In this document: positions 1-7,858 of the stretch, in pieces
How the letters are laid out: every line of letters begins with the position of its first letter
Numbering within the stretch: the first letter of the stretch is position 1
Source: an uncultured bacterium
Lineage (GTDB): Bacteria > Patescibacteriota > Saccharimonadia > Saccharimonadales > CAIOMD01
DNA: 16,850 nucleotides
Reading direction: 5' to 3'
Assembly (NCBI GenBank): GCA_903880655.1
Contig: CAIRQE010000127.1
Location: forward strand, 1-16,850
Notes under the pieces: generated by a model
Seen by the model: only the letters and a program-made list of their open reading frames with translations
Database searches by the model: none
Told to the model about the DNA's origin: nothing
Made by a program: the position numbers and the translations under genes

Positions 1-810
1 ACAATAAGTACCTTTCTCGGCTTTAGCTCAAATAGAATGTTTGCATCTATTTTCGTAATTATTGTTGCGGTAGCACTACGGTATGTCATTAAAATAGTAT
101 TGAAAAATATATTCAAAGTTCCACTTAATGTTGATCTGTTTCCAAAAAGGAAAAAAGATCACGAGCGACGCATTAAGACACTCAGTAGCGTTGCGCTAGC
201 TGTTTCTAGCCTAGTTATATGGTTTGTAGCCATAATGGCAGTAATGGGTATCTGTAATGTCCCTATAGCTCCCCTGCTTACGAGCGCAGGCTTAATCGGT
301 GCTGCAATTGCGTTGAGTATCCAGAGTTTAATCAAGGATTTTGTGAGCGGCCTATTTATTATTGCTGAAAACCAATATCGTGTTGATGATTATGTTGAAA
401 TGGTAATCAATTCAGGAGCTCAAAAAAGCGGCATCGTACAGGCAGTTACGGTACGAACTACCGTGATTAAAGATGATACGGGAGCAATACACCACATCCC
501 TAACGGCAGTATCGCCATTAGCACTAATCATAGTATGAGTAACGACGTGATTCATGAGATTTTAACGCTTTCTTCTGGCTATAGTATTGAACGTTTTGAA
601 ATAGCGCTCCATGAAATAAGCGAAAAACTTTTAACTAACGAAGCAACAATGAAATTCTTTAAAACAGAACCAAAGCTTTACGACGTTCTGGAAGTGACCG
701 GCAGTGAAACGAAAGTCGATATTACTTTTGAAACAAATGCCTCTAAGCGAGTAAAAGCATCGACGATATTTCTAAAAGCAGTAAAAGAAAGTCCTATAAA
801 ACTTGCCTAG
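1..810 (+). CDS. MscS-family mechanosensitive ion channel (5' end probably outside the window)
   Basis: Small-conductance mechanosensitive channel protein, expected to form a membrane oligomer that releases solutes on hypo-osmotic shock. Numbered from the ATG at 37, hydrophobic segments lie at about 2-25, 48-72 and 78-110. The third is the Gly/Ala-rich pore helix (SAGLIGAAIALSIQS) and runs into the family beta-domain start (FIIAENQYRVDDYVEM), followed by the VRTT...IPNG pattern typical of MscS. The frame is open back to base 1, and no Shine-Dalgarno or -10 motif precedes the ATG at 37, so the true start is probably upstream and 257 residues is a minimum. The stop overlaps the convergent gene's stop in a CTAG at 807-810. 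The family call is firm; the start is not. Confidence 0.88.
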   Translation, partial: TISTFLGFSSNRMFASIFVIIVAVALRYVIKIVLKNIFKVPLNVDLFPKRKKDHERRIKTLSSVALAVSSLVIWFVAIMAVMGICNVPIAPLLTSAGLIGAAIALSIQSLIKDFVSGLFIIAENQYRVDDYVEMVINSGAQKSGIVQAVTVRTTVIKDDTGAIHHIPNGSIAISTNHSMSNDVIHEILTLSSGYSIERFEIALHEISEKLLTNEATMKFFKTEPKLYDVLEVTGSETKVDITFETNASKRVKASTIFLKAVKESPIKLA

Positions 811-1136
811 TTAGATGGCAGGCCTAGTGTTTGGTCGCTGATATCATTTTGGTTAAAGTCAGCCGAATTATTAATCCCCGATAGTTTCTGCTTTAGCGTT
901 GCTTCATAATTTGCAATGTCTATGGCATTTACTGGGCTAGTTACGTCATAGGAACTATTAAGATTTGCAGCACTAAGCTGGGTACCAATTTTTATTTGTT
1001 TAACGGTATCATACGCACTTGAATGTAAAAACATTACGAATGGAACGAGCACCATTAAAAAAGAGATGATGACTGCACCTACAATCGCAGTTATCGGATG
1101 AAACCCTTTTAGCTTTTTTTCTATTTCTCCGTGCAT
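807..1136 (-). CDS. Small single-pass membrane protein of unknown function
   Basis: 109 residues. A short charged N-terminus (about 1-13) is followed by one strong transmembrane segment (about 15-38) and a polar, Asn/Ser/Asp-rich tail of about 70 residues that probably faces outside. I recognise no family. Its start overlaps the stop of the upstream gene by one base (TAATG, 1134-1138), so it should be translated by coupling with the secreted protein encoded before it, and the two products probably act together at the cell surface. The stop lies in a 4-base CTAG shared with the convergent MscS gene. Confidence 0.75.
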   Translation of the reverse strand: MHGEIEKKLKGFHPITAIVGAVIISFLMVLVPFVMFLHSSAYDTVKQIKIGTQLSAANLNSSYDVTSPVNAIDIANYEATLKQKLSGINNSADFNQNDISDQTLGLPSN

Positions 1137-1702
1137 TATGCAGATAACCTCTTAACAATTTGGCTAAACGTTGAGGTTGGAGCGTTAGTGAGTAATTGCT
1201 CGATCTGTTTGGCACTATTTTGGACCTGCGAGAGTTGCGCTCGTGCCAAGACTATCCCCGCCATAAACTGCTCAGGTTGATTAACACAATCGATACTTGC
1301 TATAGCGTTCAAAGTACCCGTGTAGGCTGATCCTGCGATTGTCAGATTATCCATGGCGCCACGCATCTTTCCAATAAGAAGATCGATTTCTGATCCATCA
1401 ACTCCTTGGCGCGCAAGGCGTAACTCAAAAGCTTGCAAATCATTAATCGTCGAGCCGTAGGTATCAAGATCGAGATGTATAGTAGCCGCGGTTCGGCTAC
1501 TTAAGTTAGATAGTTGCGCTTGCAGCGGAACACATTTAGCGACAACGACAGCTTTGGTATCCACAGAAAGAGATAGCTGCTGATCACTTACCGCCTGAGA
1601 CAAAATATTTTCAGGAGCGGTAACCGACTGAGCGCTTGCTTCAAGGGGAAATAAAACAGCCAGGATTGCTAGTGCAAAAAGTACGATTCTTTGTATCTTC
1701 AT
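1136..1702 (-). CDS. Secreted helical protein of unknown function with a signal peptide
   Basis: 188 residues. The N-terminus is a classic signal peptide: basic MKIQR, hydrophobic core at about 6-20 and a signal-peptidase-I site ASA|QS near residue 24. The mature part is predicted to be mostly helical and rich in Ala, Gln, Leu and Ser, with two cysteines (C57 and C139) that could form a disulfide outside the cell. No family is recognised. It is the first gene of a two-gene unit, with the downstream membrane protein starting inside its stop codon. The ATG at 1702 sits only 7 nt after an extended -10 (TGATATACT), so its mRNA is probably leaderless. The Cys pair could be a substrate of the DsbA-like protein at 5254; that is speculation. 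Confidence 0.78.
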   Translation of the reverse strand: MKIQRIVLFALAILAVLFPLEASAQSVTAPENILSQAVSDQQLSLSVDTKAVVVAKCVPLQAQLSNLSSRTAATIHLDLDTYGSTINDLQAFELRLARQGVDGSEIDLLIGKMRGAMDNLTIAGSAYTGTLNAIASIDCVNQPEQFMAGIVLARAQLSQVQNSAKQIEQLLTNAPTSTFSQIVKRLSA

Positions 1703-1709
1703 CTTGCTC

Positions 1710-1718
1710 AGTATATCA
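1710..1718 (-). promoter_or_regulatory. Extended -10 promoter for the 1702 start (leaderless type)
   Basis: On the minus strand the sequence reads TGATATACT, then 7 nt, then the ATG. TATACT is one base from consensus and has the TGn extension. With transcription starting 6-7 nt after the hexamer, the mRNA would begin at or next to the start codon. No good -35 is seen. Confidence 0.6.
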
Positions 1719-1723
1719 CTCTT

Positions 1724-2551
1724 CTATTGATAGATTATATACTTTACCCCTGTTTTTTTTATTAATTTCTCTCGTTCAAGATTCGTAAGCACTGTCTCGA
1801 GTCGCTCATCAAAAAAGGTACTTTCTTGTAAATCGCGGAGCGTTCTTTCTTTAATGAGCAAAAGCTTAAGGACACTTCCCCGAAGCTGGCGAGCTGAACC
1901 TTCAAACTTACTCTGCTTCTTATAGTGCTTAGAATTTTTCGAAATATTGCCAACTGATTGCTTGAGGAAGCTTCCGTAATCCATTAATGCCCAGTACCAT
2001 TCTCGCGGGTTTTCCTTATCCATAGATTGTTCAATCAAAGATACGAGTTGCGCATCACTCACCTGAGTTGTATCTGGAAAAAAATGATGAATAAAAACAG
2101 TTCTTATATTGGTTTCTATAAAAACAAGCGGAAGATTGAATGCGTAGACGATAATAGCTGCGGCGGTGGCTTGACCTATCCCAGGTAACTCTACGAGCCT
2201 AGAAACTTCTCTTGGAATATGTCCATCAAACTCGTTAAGCATTATTATTGCTGTTTCTTGGAGGTACCTGGCTCTACGATTATAGCCAAGCCCGCTCCAA
2301 GCGCTTAAGACTTCATCAAAGCTTGCGTTTGCAAGACTAGAGATCGTAGGGAATAGTTCCATCCATTGGTTGAATTTATCTATTACGCGGTTAACCTGCG
2401 TTTGCTGCAACATCATCTCAGATACGAGAACTCGGTAGCCAAAATTTATATCATCAATGTTTTGACGCCACGGTAAATTTTTTCTTTGATGCGCGCGATA
2501 ATGCTCCCAAACAATTTCCTGGAATTGGTTTACTTCTGAACCTTCAAGCAT
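1724..2551 (-). CDS. MutY-like A/G-specific adenine glycosylase lacking the iron-sulfur cluster
   Basis: 275 residues, HhH-GPD superfamily base-excision repair protein. LPWR (26-29) and SEMMLQQTQV (44-53) match MutY, with E45 at the position of the catalytic Glu. The helix-hairpin-helix is LPGIGQATAAA (122-132). The catalytic Asp of MutY (family DGNV) is replaced by Glu (E146 in ETNIR). There are no cysteines, so the usual four-Cys [4Fe-4S] loop is absent; that region reads REWYWALMDYG...SKHYKKQSKFEG, a signature I associate with CPR homologues often labelled HesB. The C-terminal 65 residues look like a winged helix, not the MutT-like 8-oxoG reader. Removal of A opposite 8-oxoG is therefore inferred. 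The start overlaps the upstream stop (TAATG). Confidence 0.85.
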   Translation of the reverse strand: MLEGSEVNQFQEIVWEHYRAHQRKNLPWRQNIDDINFGYRVLVSEMMLQQTQVNRVIDKFNQWMELFPTISSLANASFDEVLSAWSGLGYNRRARYLQETAIIMLNEFDGHIPREVSRLVELPGIGQATAAAIIVYAFNLPLVFIETNIRTVFIHHFFPDTTQVSDAQLVSLIEQSMDKENPREWYWALMDYGSFLKQSVGNISKNSKHYKKQSKFEGSARQLRGSVLKLLLIKERTLRDLQESTFFDERLETVLTNLEREKLIKKTGVKYIIYQ

Positions 2552-2793
2552 TATGACTTAGAGGATGCGAACCATTGCATTACTACACCAACCGCAATAT
2601 AAAACGGAAAAAGATGGATGAGTGATGCGCCGAAACTTTCTTTTGTATGCACTTCCCACAAAGTTGAGCCGACAAGAATTCCGATAAAAGGAATATATGA
2701 TGCCCATCCCTTCCAGTTACTGGGAAGATAGCTTCGTCTTACAGGGATAAACCATGCACCCTTTTTTGGTTTTGGATATTTTTTTTGTTTCAT
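2551..2793 (-). CDS. Small conserved two-TM membrane protein
   Basis: 80 residues. A Lys/Pro-rich N-terminus (KQKKYPKPKKGAWFIPVR) precedes two hydrophobic segments at about 29-46 and 59-75. The YPKPKKGAWFIPVRxSYLP start resembles a small membrane protein I recall from Saccharibacteria; its function is unknown. It is the first gene of a unit with the MutY-like gene, whose ATG overlaps this gene's TAA by one base. The start at 2793 follows a TATACT hexamer by 6 nt, which predicts a leaderless mRNA. The promoter lies in the 14-base gap after the aspS stop codon. Confidence 0.78.
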   Translation of the reverse strand: MKQKKYPKPKKGAWFIPVRRSYLPSNWKGWASYIPFIGILVGSTLWEVHTKESFGASLIHLFPFYIAVGVVMQWFASSKS

Positions 2794-2799
2794 AAATAA

Positions 2800-2805
2800 A
2801 GTATA
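2800..2805 (-). promoter_or_regulatory. -10 box for the 2793 start (leaderless type)
   Basis: TATACT on the minus strand, 6 nt before the ATG, between the aspS stop and this start. No convincing -35, which would lie inside the end of aspS. Confidence 0.5.
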
Positions 2806-2807
2806 CC

Positions 2808-4115
2808 CTATGGAGCAAGTCGATTAATATCGCGCGGAAAGAGCGATGCCTCTTTTACGTTATTAAGCCCAATGATCTTCTGAACCAGACGTTCTAGCCC
2901 CATTCCGAAACCACCATGCGGCGGCAGACCATACTTGAAAGCCATAAGATAATACTTGAAACCAGGATGCTCAATATCTGCCCCAATTTTATGCAATTGC
3001 TCTACAAGCGCTTCGTATCTGTTTTCTCTCATACTACCCGTTGCTATCTCAACACCCCGGAAAAGTAAGTCAAAACGATCTGCAATCTCAGGATTATTGT
3101 CATCAAGCTTGTGATAGAATTTCGCTTCACTGGCTGGCCATTCAGTAATAAAGACTGCTTCGGATCCAAGCTGTTTTTTAGCCCATTCACAAATCCACTT
3201 CTCTTCTTCAGGTCGTAAATCCTTTTCACCTATGGTTGAAGTGCCAGTGGCTTTCGAGTATTGCTCGTGTACTTCATTTAAGGTAATTTTAGGAAATTCT
3301 TTAGTAAGCACTGGCCTGGATGCGTTCCATCTCTTAAGTTCCGTATCATAGGTAGTCCACGAAGCTTCAACGGCAGCATGCACCATACGGCTCATAATTC
3401 CCATAAGATCATCAAGATTAACAAAGCCAGCTTCAGCATCAATATGAATAAACTCAGTCATGTGGCGTGTTGTGGCACTTAATTCTGCTCTATAGGTCGG
3501 GTTAATTTCAAAACTTCTTTCAAAAACACCTACCATTATTTGCTTATAGAACTGTGCGCTCTGAGCGAGGGTCGCTTCCTTGCCGAAGTAATCTAACTTA
3601 AATACTTCCGCACCGCCTTCTGTTGCTCCTGGTAAAAGTTTAGGGCTATTGAATTCAATAAAATCTTCACTCTGAAGTTGTTTTCTTACCGTATCTTTTA
3701 CAAGAGCTTGAATTTTAAAAATAGCAGTTTCCTGTAAGTTTCTAAGAGATATTGGGCGGTACTCGAAAAGGGTATCCAGATTATCTGGTTTGTGATCAAT
3801 CGGTTTATCTATTTCAATAGGAGGCGCATCAACAACAGGCACAATAACCTCAAGTGTGGCATCATGCAGCTCAGCTCCACCCGGAGCTCGCTCGTCTTTA
3901 TATACATCCCCCTTAACAGTGACTACTGTTCCTATCTGCAGACCACGTAATTTCTCTACTTCATCCTTATCTTCAACAAGCACCTGCACAATGCCGCGCC
4001 TATCTCGAATAGTAATAAAATTAAGACCACCAAGTAATCTCTTTTTATGAATCCATCCTTGGATTGTAATTTTTTTGCCGTCATGGTTCGCGACATCGTC
4101 AGTAAGTATTCTCAT
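2808..4115 (-). CDS. aspS: Aspartyl-tRNA synthetase, archaeal type, probably non-discriminating
   Basis: Class II synthetase charging tRNA-Asp, and possibly tRNA-Asn, with aspartate. 435 residues matches the compact archaeal form; the bacterial enzyme is about 590 with a GAD insertion, absent here. The OB-fold anticodon domain is about 1-100 (QGWIHKKRLLGG). Motif 2 is EINPTYRAE...TRHMTEF at about 200-225, preceded by LAQSAQFYKQ. Motif 3 is GGFGMGLERL near 405-414, with a typical end LFPRDINRLAP. H23 in GWIH and P78 in APGG match residues linked to relaxed tRNA recognition in archaeal AspRS, so it may make Asp-tRNA-Asn for GatCAB; the alignment was done by eye. An extended -10 lies 9 nt before the ATG. 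Confidence 0.96.
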   Translation of the reverse strand: MRILTDDVANHDGKKITIQGWIHKKRLLGGLNFITIRDRRGIVQVLVEDKDEVEKLRGLQIGTVVTVKGDVYKDERAPGGAELHDATLEVIVPVVDAPPIEIDKPIDHKPDNLDTLFEYRPISLRNLQETAIFKIQALVKDTVRKQLQSEDFIEFNSPKLLPGATEGGAEVFKLDYFGKEATLAQSAQFYKQIMVGVFERSFEINPTYRAELSATTRHMTEFIHIDAEAGFVNLDDLMGIMSRMVHAAVEASWTTYDTELKRWNASRPVLTKEFPKITLNEVHEQYSKATGTSTIGEKDLRPEEEKWICEWAKKQLGSEAVFITEWPASEAKFYHKLDDNNPEIADRFDLLFRGVEIATGSMRENRYEALVEQLHKIGADIEHPGFKYYLMAFKYGLPPHGGFGMGLERLVQKIIGLNNVKEASLFPRDINRLAP

Positions 4116-4124
4116 ATCTACAGC

Positions 4125-4133
4125 ATTATAACA
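4125..4133 (-). promoter_or_regulatory. Extended -10 promoter for aspS (near-leaderless)
   Basis: Minus strand TGTTATAAT: a perfect TATAAT with TGn extension, ending 9 nt before the aspS ATG. The predicted leader is about 2-3 nt, too short for a Shine-Dalgarno sequence. Confidence 0.65.
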
Positions 4134-4149
4134 GATAGGGGCTGGCTAT

Positions 4150-5157
4150 TTATACAAGTTCTTTATGATGTTCTTGTTTTTTTGTTTTGGCAAGCTGTTT
4201 AGCGACTTCACGCAAATCTTCATGCTGATCAAATTCATCCATTATTGGCTCACCAAGAATTTCGCGAATTACATCTTCAAAAGATAGGACACCCACTACG
4301 TCTTCGAATTCATTTACGACCACAAACATATGGTGCTTAACCTTCAAGAAAGCTTTTAATGCATACCCTAAATTTTGCATTTCATTGCAGTAATATACAT
4401 CGTGCCTCATAACATCAAGCGTGCTCTTTGGTTTTTTAAGCGCCAAAGCATCCTTTAGATACAACGTTCCAACGATAAATTGATTTGTTCCTTTAAATAC
4501 CGGAAAGCGAGAGAAGCCACTATCATGCAGTTCACTCAGCACTACGGGGCTAAGCACTTCATCTTGATTAACAAAATGTACTGCAGCGAGTGGCGTCATG
4601 GAGTCGCCGACCAAACGATCGCTGAACAAAAGCGCGTTGATCGCAATGGTTAATTCTTCTGGTTTAATTTCTTTTGAATTTTCAGCGTTCAATCGAAGCA
4701 TTTCAATAAGTGCATCTCGACTTTCAAAGACGACGGGTTTTTCCAAAATAATGTTTTTGCCAACAAATGAAGTAATTGATCGAAATACGGGATGCAAGAT
4801 AATAAGTATTCTTTCAACTATCACACTTATTTGAGCTGCTCGACGAAGATCTTTTTTTGCTTTTCTTGAGGAAAAAATACAAAAAAGTGCAATCCCTAAG
4901 AAGAATGCCAGAAAACCACCAAAGAGAAAATACAACTCAAGAAAAGTTATTACTAAAAATGCACCTTCGAGAATACGGAGCAAAAACCATAGTTCAAGGC
5001 CATAGGTTCTAACGGGATATACTCGTGCTGCGTCAGAAGACGTATCTTTGGCTCGACGTTTTAATTCTTCAAGGCTCATGAATTCAAAACTCGTAAGCAC
5101 TGAAAGCCCATAAATGCTCAAAACTAAAAATAGAATAAATAAAATAAAATGAACCAT
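4150..5157 (-). CDS. CNNM/HlyC-like membrane protein with paired CBS domains
   Basis: 335 residues. N-terminal hydrophobic segments at about 1-20, 57-80 and 81-95 form a shortened, divergent DUF21-like membrane part. A linker follows, then a CBS pair: the first at about 185-245 (DSMTPLAAVHFVNQDE, then GFSRFPVF...FIVGTLYLKD), the second at about 250-310 (VYYCNEMQNLGYALKAFLK, then FVVVNEFEDVVGVLSFEDV). The sequence IREILGEPIMDEFD is typical of the end of CNNM/CorC CBS modules. The C-terminal CorC_HlyC domain is missing. Members are linked to Mg or other divalent cation homeostasis; transport is not shown here. It lies upstream of aspS, which has its own promoter. No clear promoter was found for this gene. 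Confidence 0.85.
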   Translation of the reverse strand: MVHFILFILFLVLSIYGLSVLTSFEFMSLEELKRRAKDTSSDAARVYPVRTYGLELWFLLRILEGAFLVITFLELYFLFGGFLAFFLGIALFCIFSSRKAKKDLRRAAQISVIVERILIILHPVFRSITSFVGKNIILEKPVVFESRDALIEMLRLNAENSKEIKPEELTIAINALLFSDRLVGDSMTPLAAVHFVNQDEVLSPVVLSELHDSGFSRFPVFKGTNQFIVGTLYLKDALALKKPKSTLDVMRHDVYYCNEMQNLGYALKAFLKVKHHMFVVVNEFEDVVGVLSFEDVIREILGEPIMDEFDQHEDLREVAKQLAKTKKQEHHKELV

Positions 5158-5219
5158 AACTTTATTTGTAGTCTAATCTTGATAAAGCTAAAAAGCTAGA
5201 GCGTTTTTTAACTTAAAAC

Positions 5220-5228
5220 TGCTACAAT
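5220..5228 (+). promoter_or_regulatory. Extended -10 promoter for the DsbA-like gene
   Basis: TGCTACAAT: TACAAT with a TGn extension, 25 nt before the ATG at 5254. A GGAG Shine-Dalgarno sequence at 5246-5249, with a 4-nt spacer, completes a conventional leader of roughly 18-20 nt. No clear -35. Confidence 0.55.
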
Positions 5229-5253
5229 AATAAAATAATTAAATTGGAGTTTT

Positions 5254-5892
5254 ATGGATAAGCGATTCTTGGCAATTCTTGCAGTAGTAGTTATAGCACT
5301 TGGTGGCATTTTCTTTTTTGGTAAGTCTAACGACAAGAGTAATACTGGATCTGGAAATGGGAAGCCGAGCAATCACACCGAAGGCACGAGTGCTAAAAAC
5401 GTTAACTTGACTGTTTTTGGCGACTTCGAATGCCCCGTCTGTGGCTCCTACTTTCCTATAGAACAACAACTACTTGCTAAATTCCAAGGTCAAATTACCT
5501 TCACCTTTCACAACTTCCCTCTCGTGAGCATTCATCCGAATGCGTTTGCAGCAAGCCGAGCAGCTGAAGCGGCAAGCCTGCAAGGTCAATTCTTCAAGAT
5601 GCATGATCTGCTCTACCAAAACCAAAACACTTGGGGAACTTCTTCTGATCCAACGCCATATTTTCAGCAATACGCCACCCAACTCGGCCTGAATCTCACC
5701 CAATTTAAAAGCGATTTCCAAAGCACAGCAGTGAATGACACTATTAACGCTGACGTTGCACTCGGAAATACTAAAAACGTCACTGGTACACCGACCTACT
5801 TTTTGAATGGCCAAAAACTCGATAACACAAATATAAATTCAGCTACAAAATTTGAAGCAGTAATTCAGTCAGCTCTTGATAAAGCAAAATAG
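5254..5892 (+). CDS. Membrane-anchored DsbA-like thiol:disulfide oxidoreductase
   Basis: 212 residues, thioredoxin-fold DSBA/Thioredoxin_4 family. An uncleaved anchor or signal sequence (about 5-23) is followed by a Gly/Ser/Asn linker (24-47) and the catalytic domain. The active site is C60-P-V-C63 in FGDFECPVCGSYFP, and the cis-Pro loop is VTGTPTYFLNG (T179-P180). The inserted helical domain (about 95-165) carries the AFAASRAAEAASLQGQFFKMHDLLY pattern typical of the family. It should form or shuffle disulfides in secreted proteins; a VKOR- or DsbB-like partner is expected but not in this window. The start is supported by GGAG at 5246-5249. A terminator-like hairpin follows at 6011. Confidence 0.92.
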   Translation: MDKRFLAILAVVVIALGGIFFFGKSNDKSNTGSGNGKPSNHTEGTSAKNVNLTVFGDFECPVCGSYFPIEQQLLAKFQGQITFTFHNFPLVSIHPNAFAASRAAEAASLQGQFFKMHDLLYQNQNTWGTSSDPTPYFQQYATQLGLNLTQFKSDFQSTAVNDTINADVALGNTKNVTGTPTYFLNGQKLDNTNINSATKFEAVIQSALDKAK

Positions 5893-6010
5893 CTCAGACT
5901 AGTATTCTATGTACACTTGCCACGACGGACGCGTTTGTCTTATGGGTACTTTTTGAGTGCGCGAACGAACAACTTTTACCTTTATTGGCATCTAACTTCT
6001 ATCCTCCTGC

Positions 6011-6032
6011 AAAAACCTGATTTTGGGTTTTT
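6011..6032 (+). terminator. Weak intrinsic terminator after the DsbA-like gene
   Basis: AAAAACC, an 8-nt loop, then GGTTTTT: a 7-bp A/T-rich stem ending in a T run. It lies 118 bases after the stop. The stem has only two G-C pairs, so it is a modest candidate. Confidence 0.5.
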
Positions 6033-6105
6033 ACTTTGATCTTATTTTTGTCTCACAAGCAAAAGCTTTTTAAACGACAAGAATGATAGTACCAATAGGA
6101 TTAAT

Positions 6106-6135
6106 AATCGTCAAGCTTTTGTTAAGTCGACGATT
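6106..6135 (+). promoter_or_regulatory. Inverted repeat (operator candidate) upstream of the antiporter gene
   Basis: A perfect 7-bp inverted repeat, AATCGTC (6106-6112) and GACGATT (6129-6135), with 16 nt between. The right arm lies between the -35 and -10 of the antiporter promoter and the left arm just upstream of the -35. Centre-to-centre spacing of 23 bp is about two helical turns, as for a dimeric regulator. No regulator is identified. Confidence 0.45.
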
Positions 6136-6146
6136 TACTGTATGAT
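6119..6146 (+). promoter_or_regulatory. Promoter for the antiporter gene
   Basis: TTGTTA at 6119-6124, a 16-nt spacer and TATGAT at 6141-6146. The ATG at 6174 is 27 nt after the -10, giving a leader of about 20 nt. No Shine-Dalgarno sequence is visible in the A-rich leader. Confidence 0.5.
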
Positions 6147-6173
6147 AAAAACAGTCAAAACATAAGAATAAAA

Positions 6174-7850
6174 ATGGATTCAAGTATTTTCTCACAACTC
6201 AGTATTATTATCGCAATCTGTGCCGGTATTTCCCTTTTAATGCGTTTTGTTCGCCAACCCCTTATTATTGGATACATTTTAACGGGAATTTTAGTCGGTC
6301 CTTCATTTTTAAACCTTATTAAAAACGAAAACACTATTAATGTTTTTGCTAATATCGGCATTGCCTTGCTGCTCTTTATTATTGGGCTCGGTTTGAACCC
6401 AAGGATTATTAAAGAAGTCGGTAAAGTCGTTCTTATTACTGCTGGCGTCCAAACCCTCGTCGTCACCTTGATGGGGTATTTGTTTTCGATTGCATTTGGT
6501 TGGTCGAAAACAGAGGGACTTTTCGTAGGACTAGCTCTTGCATTTAGCAGCACCATTATCATCTTGAAACTTCTTAGTGATAGAAAAGAAAACGCTCGCC
6601 TGTACGGAAAAATTGCTATTGGAATTCTTATAATGCAAGATATGGTTGCCGCCATCGCGCTCGTCTTTGTGGCTGCTCGAGCACAAGGTGCATTTTCTTT
6701 TAGTACGCTTGTTCAGTTAGGCATAAAAGGGCTCTGCTTGGTTGTGCCCCTTTATCTAGCTAGCGTCTACCTACTTCCAAGACTGACAAAAATAATGGCT
6801 GCGAACCAGGAGTTACTTTTTCTTTTTGCTATAGGTTGGGGATTTGGTACTGCCTCATTATTTGAACATTTTGGATTCACCCTTGAAGTTGGCGCTCTTT
6901 TTGCGGGAATTGCCTTGTCCAGCCTGGCCTACTCGCAAGAAATCGCTTCAAGGCTGAGACCCCTTAGAGACTTTTTCGTGGTGGTATTTTTTATAGCCCT
7001 TGGTACAAGAATGAGCTTCACGAATGGCATGAATCTTATAGTCCCCACAATAATCTTTTTAATTATAGTAGTCGCTATAAAACCTCTTTCCGTTCTTATA
7101 TCTATGGGTATTCTTGGCTACACTAAAAATACAAGTTTCAGAACCGCCTCATCACTCGGTCAAATAAGTGAGTTTTCATTGGTATTTATTTTACTCGGCG
7201 TGCAACAAGGCCTCGTCCGAACGGATATCTCTAACATTATGACACTTGTGGCGCTTATCACGATCGCATCTTCATCATATGCAATATCGTTTAGCTCACA
7301 AATTTATGCACGCTTCGAAAAAAGTCTTGCTATGTTTGAAAGAAAGAAAACACTACAAGAAAAAGTTAAGACAGACAGATTTGATATGGTCTTGTTTGGG
7401 TATAACCGCGGTGGCCAAGAATTCATTCGTGTTATGGGTCAGCTCAAGAAACGGTTTGTAGTTGTAGATTATGATCCCGAGGTCATCGATACCTTGGAGC
7501 GAAAGAATATTAACTTCCTCTACGGCGATGCGACTGACATGGAAATGCTTACAGAAATAAATATGGAGAAAGTAAGGATGGTTGTTTCGACAATAGGTGA
7601 TAATGAAATCAATCTATTTCTGCTCCGATGGCTTGAAAAGAATAATCCGTTAGCTGTTTTTGTTTGTGCTGCAGATACTGCCGAACAGGCTTCGAAACTA
7701 TATGAAGAAGGTGCTTCATACGTCATGATGCCGCACTATATTGGCAGTGAAAAAATAAGTTCCTTTATTAAGAAAAATGGATTCAATAAATTTGAATTTA
7801 GAAAATTTAAAGAAAAACATCTTTTGTATCTAGAGAATCATTTCGACTAG
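6174..7850 (+). CDS. KefB-type (CPA2) monovalent cation:proton antiporter with TrkA-N/RCK domain
   Basis: 558 residues. Residues 1-385 form a multi-helix Na+/H+-exchanger-type domain with family motifs: RQPLIIGYILTGILVGP near 27-43, LLLFIIGLGLNP near 65-75, and the discontinuous-helix motif LIMQDMVAA with D156 as likely ion-binding acid. A linker leads to a cytoplasmic Rossmann RCK/TrkA-N domain from about 401: VLFGYNRGGQE (407-416), strand end VVVDYD (439-444) and GDATD (451-455), a nucleotide-binding arrangement. It should exchange K+ or Na+ for H+ under control of NAD(H) or another ligand; ion specificity cannot be read from sequence. No TrkA-C domain is seen. An inverted repeat overlaps its promoter. 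It converges with the next gene, 8 bases between stops. Confidence 0.93.
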   Translation: MDSSIFSQLSIIIAICAGISLLMRFVRQPLIIGYILTGILVGPSFLNLIKNENTINVFANIGIALLLFIIGLGLNPRIIKEVGKVVLITAGVQTLVVTLMGYLFSIAFGWSKTEGLFVGLALAFSSTIIILKLLSDRKENARLYGKIAIGILIMQDMVAAIALVFVAARAQGAFSFSTLVQLGIKGLCLVVPLYLASVYLLPRLTKIMAANQELLFLFAIGWGFGTASLFEHFGFTLEVGALFAGIALSSLAYSQEIASRLRPLRDFFVVVFFIALGTRMSFTNGMNLIVPTIIFLIIVVAIKPLSVLISMGILGYTKNTSFRTASSLGQISEFSLVFILLGVQQGLVRTDISNIMTLVALITIASSSYAISFSSQIYARFEKSLAMFERKKTLQEKVKTDRFDMVLFGYNRGGQEFIRVMGQLKKRFVVVDYDPEVIDTLERKNINFLYGDATDMEMLTEINMEKVRMVVSTIGDNEINLFLLRWLEKNNPLAVFVCAADTAEQASKLYEEGASYVMMPHYIGSEKISSFIKKNGFNKFEFRKFKEKHLLYLENHFD

Positions 7851-7858
7851 TAATACCG

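Noticed and set aside
5470..5814. Minus-strand open frame opposite the DsbA-like gene
   Set aside because: The plus-strand frame has a CPVC active site and cis-Pro loop; the antisense frame has no support.
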